Positions 44,755 to 53,832 of a stretch of 64,000 bases of DNA are shown here, in pieces; within the stretch, counting starts at the first letter, position 1; each line of letters starts with the position of its first letter. Made by a program: the position numbers and the translations under genes. The stretch spans positions 303,616-367,615 of the forward strand of contig JARKPU010000051.1 of the NCBI GenBank assembly GCA_029975055.1, in the 5' to 3' direction. This DNA is from Anaerolinea sp. Lineage in GTDB: Bacteria > Chloroflexota > Anaerolineae > Anaerolineales > Anaerolineaceae. Under the pieces are notes generated by a model, which was not told the origin of the DNA, searched no databases, and was given only the letters and a program-made list of their open reading frames with translations.

Positions 44755-45537
44755 TTATGAGTACAAAGGACTTCGACCTTTTTGTTGATCTAACCATTGA
44801 GAATAACCCTCAATTACCGGGCCCCCTAAATTTATGGCATATTCGATTCCAAATATTGCTAGGATTAAATACAATTCATTCTTTTCTGTATATAAAAAGG
44901 TAAATTCATGAAGCACATAAAACTCCGTTTGATTCTCTTCAAAAATTGCGTTTTCAGGATAAATAATACGCTCACTAAAAGGCCACGAAGATTTTTGAAT
45001 GTTTCCCTGTCTAACAAAATTTCTAATCTCATCTAATTCAATTTTATTGACAACATCATCCAATCCATTCGGTACATCAAGAACCCGCAAAGCCAAGGCT
45101 TCTAGGGCTACCTTGCCTAAAAATCGAGAAAAGAGATATTTGTTAGAATTTCGACCGATTGGAATTATGAGTTTCCCTTGCTCCTTATGGAGTAATGTAT
45201 CTATAAATTTCTTTTCATCACTTTCTCGATATGTGTTTACTGACAATCCATTACTCGTTTTGCTTATTTCGATTTCCATCCCCGAATCAAAATGAATTCC
45301 TCGGACTCTTGGTACAGTTCCTTTTTTATTTAAAATATCCCAGCGAAAGCGAGCTTGATTGAAATAGTCTGCTTCCAAAAGGGGTTTTTCGAGCTCTCGT
45401 GAAAAATAGTTATTGCAATTATCACAGACAACGCCAGGAGGTAACATATGTTCTTTGTTCCCAAGGGACTCTGGAATGATATGTTCATATGATCTTGAAT
45501 TATCGGAAACCCTTTTACAAAATATGCACCTCATCAC
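44755..45537 (-). CDS. HNH-endonuclease-like protein
   Basis: A 260-residue protein whose first 50 residues contain CIFCKR, SYEHIIPESLGN and CDNCNNYFSRELEKPLL, the treble-clef HNH arrangement of a restriction-associated HNH family. The rest is an alpha/beta domain with no recognised motif. It is the last of three minus-strand genes (DUF488, 286-residue protein, HNH), 18 bp after the 286-residue gene. A DNA-cutting role is likely from the motif. Confidence 0.75.
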   Translation of the reverse strand: MMRCIFCKRVSDNSRSYEHIIPESLGNKEHMLPPGVVCDNCNNYFSRELEKPLLEADYFNQARFRWDILNKKGTVPRVRGIHFDSGMEIEISKTSNGLSVNTYRESDEKKFIDTLLHKEQGKLIIPIGRNSNKYLFSRFLGKVALEALALRVLDVPNGLDDVVNKIELDEIRNFVRQGNIQKSSWPFSERIIYPENAIFEENQTEFYVLHEFTFLYTEKNELYLILAIFGIEYAINLGGPVIEGYSQWLDQQKGRSPLYS

Positions 45538-45555
45538 ATGCCATCACATTAACAG

Positions 45556-46416
45556 CTAAAACCCAAAACTTAATTGTCCTTCATTTTGTGGCTCAGATAG
45601 TTTCTTTTTTGGATACCATAGGCCGACAATTGTAAAGGTATCTGGGTGTGAGGATATATTGCCCAAGAAGAAATAAAGATCATTGTCAGGCGAACAAACT
45701 TGATTTTGCAGCTTGTCCACCACTTTTTGGGCTGCAACATGAGGAGAATCACCTTTCTGGCGTAAAGTGAAATATAGAGCGTCTGTTTCCCAGTCAAGTA
45801 CACTAAACTGATGATCAACTTGGCAACGTGAATCGTTACAACGAAAGGTTATTTTAAATCGGAAATCAGCAGGACTTAGTGGCTTTACGAGATGCTCAGT
45901 TTCTGGGTCTAACGGTAATTCCATCTGGCTTATTGCGTTACGATAATTCTGCCAAAATTTTTCTTTCTCTTCCTGTCGGAATAAACTGTACCTTATATCT
46001 TTCACTACCGAAGGCTTAACTAGACCTAAAGAGGTATTATCAACCCCCTGTCTTTCTTTAATGGCTTCAACAGATTGATATATGTTTCCATCGTTCATCA
46101 CCCATTTTGCTCGTTCATCCCAATTTCCTCTTTTTGTTGGGATCACATCAAAGGTAACAATATTATCTGCTCGGATCTTAAAACTCTCAGGCCTCGTATC
46201 CGAACCGGATTTAGCCACATCCGCCTCAATCCATTGATATTTTTTGAAGATTTTTTCGTCATCCATATATCTGAGCGGTATTGGGTATAAGCGTACAAGT
46301 CTTTTTGTGTCCTGGAATACTCCGCCAGTACACACAATCTCGCGATATTTTTTACTTAATTCTGGACGAGTCTTTCCCCAAATCAAAATCCTACGGCGCT
46401 GCCACAAAGTTTCCAT
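45556..46416 (-). CDS. Hypothetical protein between DUF488 and HNH genes
   Basis: A 286-residue protein. It begins RRRILIWGKTRPELSKKYREIVCTGGVF and includes a CNDSRCQVDH cluster, a QFSVLDWETDALYF block and a C-terminal DLYFFLGNISSHPDTFTIVGLWYP strand pair that looks conserved. No family recognised. It begins 3 bp after the DUF488 stop, so the two are co-translated. Possibly the core of a small defence or repair system with its two neighbours. Confidence 0.55.
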   Translation of the reverse strand: METLWQRRRILIWGKTRPELSKKYREIVCTGGVFQDTKRLVRLYPIPLRYMDDEKIFKKYQWIEADVAKSGSDTRPESFKIRADNIVTFDVIPTKRGNWDERAKWVMNDGNIYQSVEAIKERQGVDNTSLGLVKPSVVKDIRYSLFRQEEKEKFWQNYRNAISQMELPLDPETEHLVKPLSPADFRFKITFRCNDSRCQVDHQFSVLDWETDALYFTLRQKGDSPHVAAQKVVDKLQNQVCSPDNDLYFFLGNISSHPDTFTIVGLWYPKKKLSEPQNEGQLSFGF

Positions 46417-46419
46417 AGG

Positions 46420-46842
46420 TTACTCCAATTTTATCAATTCAATGGACTTTGAATGCGACATTGCATACTCTAACAAAATGCTTCGATGACATTTTTCATG
46501 GTTTCTCTCGTAACATAATACAGCTACTGTTTTCCCCAGGCTTTGTCTTTCTATAAGGGCAACAATCTCAGGATTGGCTTCTAAATACTCTCGATAGAGT
46601 TGTAAACACCTAGAGAGTTTTTTCTTTTCCTTGTGGTAAGGATTTCCCGCCAGCGGTACGTGAATATACTCAATACCAACTTGGTTCAAAGAGTCCTGCA
46701 GCCTTTTTTTACTAAAGCCAGGTTTCCGTGAATTAGGTGTTTGTCGAACATCAAGGACTTCTATTACTTTATATTCTTTCATCAATTCTACGAATTCAAC
46801 AACGCTACGCTGCTCATATCCGATACTTAATATAATCGACAT
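46420..46842 (-). CDS. DUF488-family protein
   Basis: A 140-residue DUF488 protein: SIGYEQRSVVEFVELMKEY, LDVRQTPNSRKPGFSKKRL, IEYIHVPLAGNP and AVLCYERNHEKCHRSIL are the family's signature blocks, including the C-x6-CHR pair. Function is uncharacterised; the CxxxxxxCHR motif suggests a redox or metal role. First gene of the operon. 46843-47269 upstream shows no gene. Confidence 0.85.
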   Translation of the reverse strand: MSIILSIGYEQRSVVEFVELMKEYKVIEVLDVRQTPNSRKPGFSKKRLQDSLNQVGIEYIHVPLAGNPYHKEKKKLSRCLQLYREYLEANPEIVALIERQSLGKTVAVLCYERNHEKCHRSILLEYAMSHSKSIELIKLE

Positions 46843-47269
46843 AATTTATTCCTCTATCTTGATCTTAGGTCCCCATGTTCCACAATTTTTAACAAAGAGG
46901 AATTGAAAATAGACTAGAGCCAGGAATGACTGAATAAATGAGTTCAAAAAAATTATAGCTTAACTCTTTAATCTCATAAGTCCAAATGAAAGAAAATATT
47001 CTCATCATTAAGCGGTCTGTCAGGTGAGTCCTTGAAAGGACGAGAAAAGTTTTCAGCCAAGAAAGGGTGGTCAGCCTTTCATTTACCGACGAGATAAACC
47101 GATAACCATAGACCAATTCCTTTTATATTTATAGAAAATCGGGCTTTGATACCAAGGCCAACGGGGCATAAAATCCGCGGAACCGAGACTGGTTCTCCGC
47201 CAAGCCTGCCGATGGTATACTCCAATTGTTAAAAATGTAGAACTACTGCTTGATATGATGAGGAAAGGT
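46843..47269. other. Intergenic stretch without a recognisable gene
   Basis: About 430 bp between the start of the DUF488 operon and the end of the XRE gene. Open frames here lack ribosome sites and family resemblance. It probably carries the DUF488 operon promoter, but no clear match was seen. Confidence 0.45.
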
Positions 47270-47686
47270 TTATCCTTCCAAATATTTCTTTGTTAGAAAA
47301 AGCATTGCCTCAACGACAGCTTTACGGGTTCCAGGATCAGGTATTTTTGCGACAGCTAATGCAATATCAACAGCTTCCGGCGGAAGATTCTCTGTGTCCA
47401 CCGACCGAACGTCAAAAATCTTCAAAGTTGGCCATCCCGCCAGTTGCAAAAATTCGTTGGGGTTAATTCCATAGTGATCCGCCAGCAGAATACAAATGTG
47501 CATACTTGGCCGCTGGCCTTCCAGTACCCGGCGAACGCCCTGGTGATCAAGTCCAGCCCGTAGGCTGGCCTCTCGGTAACTCTCGTTGTGTTTTTCCAGT
47601 AATTCTCTAAGCCTTTTGATCATTGGCTCAGGATCATACGGTTTCTCCAGTGTTTTTCGACGTGACTTTGCAATTGGTTCTTCCAT
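47270..47686 (-). CDS. XRE-like helix-turn-helix protein
   Basis: A 138-residue protein with a central HTH (ESYREASLRAGLDHQGVRRVLEGQRPSMHICILLADHYGINPNEFLQLAG). The ATG at 47684-47686 is chosen because AGGTGGA lies five bases upstream. It is divergent from the split serine recombinase with an 80-bp gap that contains a small inverted repeat, so it may repress the recombinase. Confidence 0.78.
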   Translation of the reverse strand: MEEPIAKSRRKTLEKPYDPEPMIKRLRELLEKHNESYREASLRAGLDHQGVRRVLEGQRPSMHICILLADHYGINPNEFLQLAGWPTLKIFDVRSVDTENLPPEAVDIALAVAKIPDPGTRKAVVEAMLFLTKKYLEG

Positions 47687-47714
47687 GTGAGTCCACCTGA
47701 CGTAAAATAGGGGA

Positions 47715-47735
47715 ACATCCGTTCTTGCTGGATGT
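47715..47735. promoter_or_regulatory. Inverted repeat between XRE and recombinase
   Basis: ACATCC (47715-47720) and GGATGT (47730-47735) flank 9 bp in the divergent region, overlapping a weak TTGCTG -35 for the recombinase. Candidate operator for the XRE protein. Confidence 0.4.
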
Positions 47736-47766
47736 ATCAAAACCATTATAGCACTAGGAGGTTCAT

Positions 47767-48180
47767 GTGGAAAAAGAAAGGTTGCGAGCGGTTGGATACC
47801 GCAGAGTATCCATGCGTGAACAGGTGGACGGGCACAGCTTGGACGCGCAAGCCAAAAACATCAAGGATTATGTGAACGGTCAAGGCTGGGATTTGCTGGA
47901 GATCTACACCGATGCCGGCATTTCCGCGAAGAAGGACAGCTTTCGGCCAGACCTGGCCAAGTTGATGCAGGATGCGGAAGATGGCAAGTTCGACGTGGTG
48001 GTGGTTGACAAGATTGACCGCTTTTACAGACACCTGGCAGGGCTTCTGACGGCCCTGGACAGTCTCAGGCATATGAATGTGGCCTTTGCTTCGGTACAGG
48101 AGCGCCTGGATTTCACCTCGCCCTGGGGCAAGCTCACGCTGACCGTTCTGGGCATCTTGGCCGAACTGTACTTAGATAAT
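47767..48180 (+). CDS. Large serine recombinase 2, exon 1 (catalytic domain)
   Basis: The first 138 codons of a serine recombinase, from a GTG preceded by AGGAGG. S15 in GYRRVS is the nucleophile; DAQAKNIKDYV, DVVVVDKIDRFYR and TLTVLGILAELYLDN follow, up to the end of the resolvase domain. The frame then runs into intron sequence and stops at 48214-48216. It resumes in phase at 50644: joining ...YLDN to LRQETIKGKKER restores the continuous sequence expected of this family, for a 526-residue protein. Without splicing only a truncated protein would be made. Confidence 0.88.
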
Positions 48181-50643
48181 GTGCGCCGTTCGATGGCATG
48201 TGGTGATTGCGCGTAACGCGCCGTAGGTTGAGGATAAACCTACGAGGCCGTCCGACCTACCGAAAGGGGAAACCTGTACGGGAACATCGCCTGTCGGAAA
48301 AGGGGTGAACCGGGAAACCGTTTACCGGCGTCGTCGCCCCAAGGCCTGGATGATATGGGTAAAGCTGGATTGCTTGAAGTCTAATGGCAAGTTGGAGACA
48401 GAGTACTCCCTTGACACAACGGTTACGGTCAAGACCCGGCGGCAGCAGATTGAGATTGTCGGTCTGTGAAGTCCTCCCAGCCGGGAACAAAGATCAGTGA
48501 GATCAATCAAGCCATGAATGGACACCCTACCTCATCCTATTACGTCTCACATGACTGTACAGCGGAATCGCCTACGGGGCGCGAGCCCTATGGTGATGGA
48601 GGCTCCATAGTAGTCGGTGGCGTCACGACCACCCAGGGCGGTTGGGAAAGCCAACCACAGGGCAAAGGGAGCCAGGAATCTGGCTTGTCAGAAGAAGCGA
48701 GGTATGCGTAATGCAGACAGCCGAACACATTCTACAAGCAATGCGAAAGATGGGTGAAAAGCGTCTTCCCTTGGAACGGGCCTATCGCAGTCTGTTCAGT
48801 GAGGACTTGTTCCTCACCGCCTATGACAAGATTGCCCGCAACAAAGGCGCTTTGACCGCAGGAAGTGATGAGCGAGATACCGTGGATGGCATGAGCCTGG
48901 AACGAGTACAACGCGTGATTGAGCAACTCCGCAATGAACGGTTCCGGTTCACGCCTGTCCGGCGCGTTCAGATCCCCAAGAAAAGCGGCGGTTTCCGACC
49001 GCTGGGAATGCCGAGCTTCACCGACAAACTGGTGCAAGAGGCGCTGCGCATGGTGTTAGAAGCCTACTACGAACCCCGCTTTCGGGATTGTTCGCACGGC
49101 TTTCGACATGGGCGGGGTTGCCACACGGCACTGGGAGCGTTGAAGTACAAGTTCAAAGGGGCCGCCTGGTTCATCGAGGGCGACATCCGGGGATGCTTTG
49201 ACAACATCGACCATCAGGCGTTGTTGAACATCCTGGCAAGAGACATTCAGGATGGGCGACTGCTCAACCTGATCCGGATGAGCCTGGAAGCGGGCTACCT
49301 GGAGGACTGGGTGTACCACCGCACTTACAGCGGTGCACCCCAAGGCGGCATTCTCAGCCCCTTACTGTCGAATATCTACCTGAACGAACTGGATACCTAT
49401 ATCGAGGATGTGTTGATCCCGCAGTATACCCGCGGCAAGAAACGAGCCGAAAACCCGTTCTACCGGCACTTAAACTTTGCCATCAGCCAGGCTCGGAAAC
49501 ATGGCGAGACGGAGCAGGTGAAAACCCTGGAACGGCAGCGCCGTTCGACCCCTTCTCAAAATGTGTACGATCCGAATTACCGGCGGTTGCAGTACATTCG
49601 CTACGCGGATGATTTTGTGCTCAGTTTGATCGGGACCAAGGCCGAAGCCGAGGAAATCAAGGCAGCGATTGGCGCGTTCTTGAAAGAAACGCTCCATCTC
49701 GAAATGAGCGAGACGAAAACCCTCATCACCCACGCGCGGACGGAGCACGCCCGCTTCCTGGGATACGCCATCAGCGTGTATCACAAGGACGACAAACTCT
49801 CTCCCCGAACGGGAACCCCGATCAAAACACGCGGCATCAATAGCTGCGTGCGATTGGGCATCCCGATGGGCAAGGTGGACGAATATACAGCCCGGTACCT
49901 GCGCGGCGGAAAGGCCATGCCAGAAAATGATTTGCTGCGCTTCTCGGATGCAACCATTGTCAACACCTTTCAACAACGCTTCCGAGGGGTGGCCGAATAC
50001 TATAAGTACGCTGTGGATCGCCGCCGCCTGCAAAAACTCAAGTACTACATGGAAATCGCCTTGACCAAAACCCTGGCCAGCAAGCATAAAGTGACCGTAC
50101 CCAGTATCTACCGCAAATATCGTTCGCGGTTGGAAGTGGATGGAACCAGCTATAAAGTCTTGGCTGTGGAAATCCCTGGTGAGAACAGGTCGAGTTACGC
50201 TTACTGGGGCGGCATCTCCCTGAGAGTCATCCCAGTTGGACAGGGTTGGATCATTGATCGGGTCGTGCGGGACCAACTTCCCAACCGATCCAGATCAGAC
50301 CTGATCCGGCGGTTACAGGCGAACCGGTGTGAGTTATGTGGGGCAGCGGTGAAAAGTGAAGTGCATCACGTCCGAAAGCTGGTGGACATCAAACGCTACT
50401 GGCAGGACCGGGAGAAACCGGCTTGGGTTGAGAGAATGATCGAACTGCGACGAAGAACGCTGGTGGTATGCGCCAAGTGCCATGAGGAAATTCATCATGC
50501 GGGATAATCACCTATTTGAAACATGGATTCTGGAGAGCCGGATGATCCGAAAGGGTCACGTCCGGTTCGGAGGGGGGACTGTGGAAAAGTACCGTTCGCC
50601 CATGTACCAGGGGCGGCGGCAACTCGCCACTTTCCTACCCTAC
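48181..50643 (+). mobile_element. Group II intron inserted in the serine recombinase gene
   Basis: A 2463-bp intron. The predicted 5' end reads GTGCG (48181) and the 3' end CCCTAC (50643), fitting the group II GUGYG...AY rule, and both cuts leave the recombinase frame in phase. Domain V is a 34-nt hairpin at 50535-50568 beginning GAGCCG and ending GGTTC, with the catalytic AGC triad. Domain VI follows to 50643. 48181-48700 holds the RNA domains (hairpins such as GCGCG/CGCGC at 48209-48222). The intron encodes a reverse transcriptase with an HNH domain. Boundaries may be off by a few bases. Confidence 0.85.
48711..50507 (+). CDS. ltrA: Group II intron-encoded reverse transcriptase/maturase with HNH endonuclease
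   Basis: A 598-residue multifunctional protein. Residues ~15-330 are the reverse transcriptase palm and fingers (GGFRPLGMPSFTDKLVQEALR, the YADD active site at 298-301). A maturase/X region follows (~380-470). The C-terminus from ~540 holds CELC...HH...CAKCHEEIHH, an HNH endonuclease. Reverse transcription, splicing help and target cutting are therefore all possible. ATG at 48711 follows GAGG; the frame opens earlier at 48642 without a site. It lies in domain IV and ends 28 bp before domain V. Confidence 0.94.
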   Translation: MQTAEHILQAMRKMGEKRLPLERAYRSLFSEDLFLTAYDKIARNKGALTAGSDERDTVDGMSLERVQRVIEQLRNERFRFTPVRRVQIPKKSGGFRPLGMPSFTDKLVQEALRMVLEAYYEPRFRDCSHGFRHGRGCHTALGALKYKFKGAAWFIEGDIRGCFDNIDHQALLNILARDIQDGRLLNLIRMSLEAGYLEDWVYHRTYSGAPQGGILSPLLSNIYLNELDTYIEDVLIPQYTRGKKRAENPFYRHLNFAISQARKHGETEQVKTLERQRRSTPSQNVYDPNYRRLQYIRYADDFVLSLIGTKAEAEEIKAAIGAFLKETLHLEMSETKTLITHARTEHARFLGYAISVYHKDDKLSPRTGTPIKTRGINSCVRLGIPMGKVDEYTARYLRGGKAMPENDLLRFSDATIVNTFQQRFRGVAEYYKYAVDRRRLQKLKYYMEIALTKTLASKHKVTVPSIYRKYRSRLEVDGTSYKVLAVEIPGENRSSYAYWGGISLRVIPVGQGWIIDRVVRDQLPNRSRSDLIRRLQANRCELCGAAVKSEVHHVRKLVDIKRYWQDREKPAWVERMIELRRRTLVVCAKCHEEIHHAG

Positions 50644-51810
50644 TTGAGACAAGAGACTATCAAGGGTAAGAAAGAACGCGCCCGCAAAGGGTTGTGGAAT
50701 GGAATGCCGCCGTATGGCTATTGCAAAGGGCTGTGCGAAGCCTGCGAGGATCCAAATGGAAAAGGCTACTGTCCTGACTTTGGCCAGCCCAGTAAAACAG
50801 ACGGCAAGCACTTGGTAGCCCATCCCATCGACAGCCAGGTGGTCAAGCTGGCATTCGCCTGGTATCTGGAAGGGAACGCATCTGACGCGATCATCGCGGA
50901 GAAGCTGAATGAGTTCTTCCTGGAACTGCCCGATGGCGAAAAGATCCAGGTGCATCAGCGCGGCCATCCGGGCGTATCTGAGCCAGGACCGTTCAAGAAG
51001 GACGTGGTTCGGGATATGCTCAAGCGCGTTTTCTATACCGGGTTCTTGCCCTACAAATCTTCTTCTGGGCTAGGGGCCAGGCGTACGCGTCGAAGCGATC
51101 TGGCTAGCGCTGAACTTTATCCGGGCCAACATCCTGTACTGATCAGCATGGAGGATTACCATAAAGCGCAGGAACTGAGGCGATTGCAAACTGTTACCCG
51201 CCATACCAAGTGGAGCACTCCGGCTCACGTTTTCCCAATGTCTGGCATTCTTTACTGCGGCTATTGTGGTAGCTCGATGCGCGGTGTTTCTAATCAGAAC
51301 CGGTTGTATTATCGGGATGGGGCGAACATCGAAAAAACCAGGAATTGTCCGCAGCATACCGTACGAGCAGAAAAGCTGGAAGCCACTATGGTCGAAGTCC
51401 TGAAGAATATCATGTCAGCGTGGGACAAAACCCATGAGACCATTGATCCAGAGGAAGCGAGCCGGGATATCGAGAACCGCTTCAATCGGGCTCGTGAGCT
51501 ATACTTAGCAGGAGACATCAATCGCGATCAATATCAGGTCGAAAAGGAGCGATACGAGAAGTCAAAAAGTAACTTGCGTCTCGAAGATGCAAATGTTATA
51601 ATAACACTAACCGATAGCCTTCGAACCAGCTTGAATAACTGGGACGAAACCTTACCAATCGAAAAGAAAAAGCTGCTACGGATGGCCGTCCGAGCAGCTT
51701 TTGTCCGAGGCGATACCCTGGTCGCATTGCAGCCCACCGAGGTATTTTGGCCTCTCACCGAACCTATTCGTTGTCAGAGCGGGGAGGGCGGGATTCGAAC
51801 CCGCGGCTGA
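50644..51810 (+). CDS. Large serine recombinase 2, exon 2 (DNA-binding part, ends inside tRNA-Ser)
   Basis: Codons 139-526 of the split recombinase. It begins LRQETIKGKKERARKGLW and has the same cysteine insert as recombinase 1 (CKGLCEACEDPNGKGYC), then a recombinase domain, a zinc-ribbon (MSGILYCGYCGSSMRG...C) and a coiled coil. The natural end is probably near FWPLTEPI; translation continues through the antisense strand of tRNA-Ser(GCU) as GEGGIRTRG and stops there. This indicates the integrase gene abuts its attachment site. The in-track frame starting at 50482 includes intron sequence and is not the real N-terminus. Confidence 0.88.
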   Translation: MRQETIKGKKERARKGLWNGMPPYGYCKGLCEACEDPNGKGYCPDFGQPSKTDGKHLVAHPIDSQVVKLAFAWYLEGNASDAIIAEKLNEFFLELPDGEKIQVHQRGHPGVSEPGPFKKDVVRDMLKRVFYTGFLPYKSSSGLGARRTRRSDLASAELYPGQHPVLISMEDYHKAQELRRLQTVTRHTKWSTPAHVFPMSGILYCGYCGSSMRGVSNQNRLYYRDGANIEKTRNCPQHTVRAEKLEATMVEVLKNIMSAWDKTHETIDPEEASRDIENRFNRARELYLAGDINRDQYQVEKERYEKSKSNLRLEDANVIITLTDSLRTSLNNWDETLPIEKKKLLRMAVRAAFVRGDTLVALQPTEVFWPLTEPIRCQSGEGGIRTRG

Positions 51811-51868
51811 GTTAATCCCCAGCACTCACTTAGCAGGCGAGCCCAATCGGCCACTCTGGCACCTCCCC
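51780..51868 (-). tRNA. tRNA-Ser (GCU)
   Basis: 89-nt class II tRNA: acceptor GGGGAGG/CCTCCCC, D-arm GCCGATTGGGCTC, anticodon loop CTGCTAA (GCU), a long variable arm, T-arm GGGTTCGAATCCC. No encoded CCA. Its 3' half overlaps the last 31 bp of the recombinase reading frame on the other strand, making it the probable integration site and right border of the island. Confidence 0.93.
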
Positions 51869-51962
51869 TGGAAGCCGTCCGCTGTCAGCTATCCGCTTTC
51901 AGCTTTTCGAGGCCAACCGTTTCCGGCTGATGGCTGAAAGCTGACGGCTGAGAGCTTTCAGT

Positions 51963-52048
<86 letters not shown>

Positions 52049-52109
52049 ATTGAGGTTTCCCCTCCCTGGCAGGGCGGATTATATCATAATTTATCCCAGA
52101 CTCACCTCT

Positions 52110-53156
52110 CTATTCCGCCAGCAGGTAGGCCAGCACCCAGCGCGAGGTGGCTTCTAATGCCTCCAGGTGGGTGCGCTCGTAGTTGTGCGAAGCATCTACC
52201 CCCGGGCCGATCAACGCCACAGCCACATCTCCGCCGGCCCGCCAGAAGGCTTCGCCGTCGGAGCCGTAGTAAGGGTAAATATCCACCCGATAGGCGATGC
52301 CCTCCGCGTCGGCCAGCTCGCGCAGGCGCGTGCTGAAGCCGTGATGGTAAGGCCCGCCCGAATCCTTCACGCAGATCGAGGCGTGGAATTCGTCGGAGGT
52401 CTGGCCGTCGCCCACCGCAGCCATATCCACCGCCAGCAGCTCGGCCATCCCTGCCGGAAAGCCCGCCGCTGCGCCGTGCCCCACCTCTTCATAATTGCTG
52501 ATCAGGGCGTATGCATCCTGCGCGGGGGTGAGCCCTGCATCCTGCAGGGCTTTGAAAGCCGCGGCGATGCAGGCCACGCAGGCTTTGTCGTCCAGGTGGC
52601 GCGAGCGGACGAAGCCGTTGGTCACTTCCACGCGCGGGTCGAAGGCGCAGAAATCACCCACTTCGATGCCCAGCGCGCGCGTCTCTTCGGCGGAGGCGGT
52701 GCGCTCGTCGAGGCGCACTTCCATGGCGTCGTCGTCGCGTTTGGTGTCATTGACCAGCGCACCGTGGACGTGCGAGGAGGCCCTGGCCAGCAGCAGCGAG
52801 CCGCGCACCGCCCGCCCCGAGCGGGTGAAGATGGTGACACCCTCACCCTCCACCGTGTTCCAGGCAAACCCGCCGATCTTGGTCAGCTTGAGCCGGCCGC
52901 TGGGCTTCACCTCTTTAACCATCGCGCCCAGCGTATCGACATGCGCCGTCAGCCCGCGCGGTGAGCTGGAGCTGCGGCCCGGCCAGGCGGCCACGAGCGC
53001 CCCTTTGCGCGTGCGGGCCAGCCGCACCGGCATGGCCGCAAAGACCTGCTCGCACAGGTCCACCGCCTGCGCGCTGTAGCCGGTGGGGCTGGGGGTGTTA
53101 AGCAGGCGGGTGAGGAAGGTGAGCAGAAAATCGGTATCGATGGGGGGAAGTGACAT
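52110..53156 (-). CDS. M42-family metallo-aminopeptidase
   Basis: A 348-residue M42 (glutamyl aminopeptidase/cellulase M-like) peptidase. Metal and catalytic motifs are visible: AHVDT, RHLDDK, NYEEVGHGA, AVDMAAVGDG and a C-terminal histidine in THLEA. These cytosolic dodecameric enzymes trim peptides. GC-rich codon use marks the return to chromosomal DNA. Family call is firm; substrate range is unknown. Confidence 0.9.
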   Translation of the reverse strand: MSLPPIDTDFLLTFLTRLLNTPSPTGYSAQAVDLCEQVFAAMPVRLARTRKGALVAAWPGRSSSSPRGLTAHVDTLGAMVKEVKPSGRLKLTKIGGFAWNTVEGEGVTIFTRSGRAVRGSLLLARASSHVHGALVNDTKRDDDAMEVRLDERTASAEETRALGIEVGDFCAFDPRVEVTNGFVRSRHLDDKACVACIAAAFKALQDAGLTPAQDAYALISNYEEVGHGAAAGFPAGMAELLAVDMAAVGDGQTSDEFHASICVKDSGGPYHHGFSTRLRELADAEGIAYRVDIYPYYGSDGEAFWRAGGDVAVALIGPGVDASHNYERTHLEALEATSRWVLAYLLAE

Positions 53157-53254
53157 GAGTGGGTCTCCGGGAGATGAGAACGGGCGATGGGTGATCGGGC
53201 GCTCAGGGCGCGAAGGCCAGGCGGTTGAAGGTGACGCACCCGGGCGCCCGATCC

Positions 53255-53677
53255 CTAATTGACCAATCCCTCAAATTCGGCAATCTTCCGCCGCCAGCTC
53301 TCAGGGACGGGGATGGAAGCGTGGCGGTCGTAATCGTAGGTGACCATGACGGTTTCGGCGCGGGCCATTGCTTCGCCGCTGGTTTCATCGACGATCTGGT
53401 ACTCGAAGAGCAGGCTTTTGTTGCCGATGCGCGCCACGCGCTGATCGAGGCGGTATTTGCCGAACAGCACCATCGGCGCGAGGTAAGCGATATGCACGTC
53501 GGCGACGATCAGCCCCAGGCGGTTGAAGTCTTGCCCATCCCACAGGCCGAGCTGCACCAGAAAAGCCATGCGGGCCTGCTCGAAGAAGGAGAGGTAACGG
53601 GCGTTGTTGACGTGCCACTGCGGGTCGAGGTCGCCGTAGCGCACCTCGATGGGGAGATGAAAACGGAATTCTGCCAT
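53255..53677 (-). CDS. 4HBT-type acyl-CoA thioesterase
   Basis: A 140-residue hot-dog-fold protein with EVRYGDLDPQWHVNNARYLSFFEQARMAFL, the YbgC/FadM-like signature with its catalytic Asp (GDLD), and MVLFGKYRLDQRVARIG. The ATG at 53675-53677 (MAEFRF) is preferred to 53692, which is too close to the upstream gene to have a site. It hydrolyses acyl-CoA thioesters; the substrate cannot be told. Confidence 0.88.
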   Translation of the reverse strand: MAEFRFHLPIEVRYGDLDPQWHVNNARYLSFFEQARMAFLVQLGLWDGQDFNRLGLIVADVHIAYLAPMVLFGKYRLDQRVARIGNKSLLFEYQIVDETSGEAMARAETVMVTYDYDRHASIPVPESWRRKIAEFEGLVN

Positions 53678-53768
53678 GCCGGAATTATACAATTGGGGTG
53701 TGAACGTGTCCAGCGGAGCGAATTGTCATTGCAAGGGGTGATAACTGTCACTTGTCGGATAAAGTAGA

Positions 53769-53788
53769 TTTTAATAAACTTATTAAAA
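53769..53788. promoter_or_regulatory. Palindrome upstream of the Rrf2 gene
   Basis: Perfect inverted repeat TTTTAATAA-AC-TTATTAAAA, 45 bp before the Rrf2 start. Rrf2 proteins bind AT-rich palindromes, so this is the likely autoregulatory operator. Confidence 0.6.
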
Positions 53789-53832
53789 CGTGGAGAAATA
53801 TTACCCTTTTTTCCGAAATGAGGTCGGTTGAT

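Noticed and set aside
50482..50643. Upstream part of the 50482 frame as the N-terminus of a second recombinase
   Set aside because: These codons overlap domain V and VI of the group II intron and encode nothing recombinase-like; exon 2 begins at about 50644.
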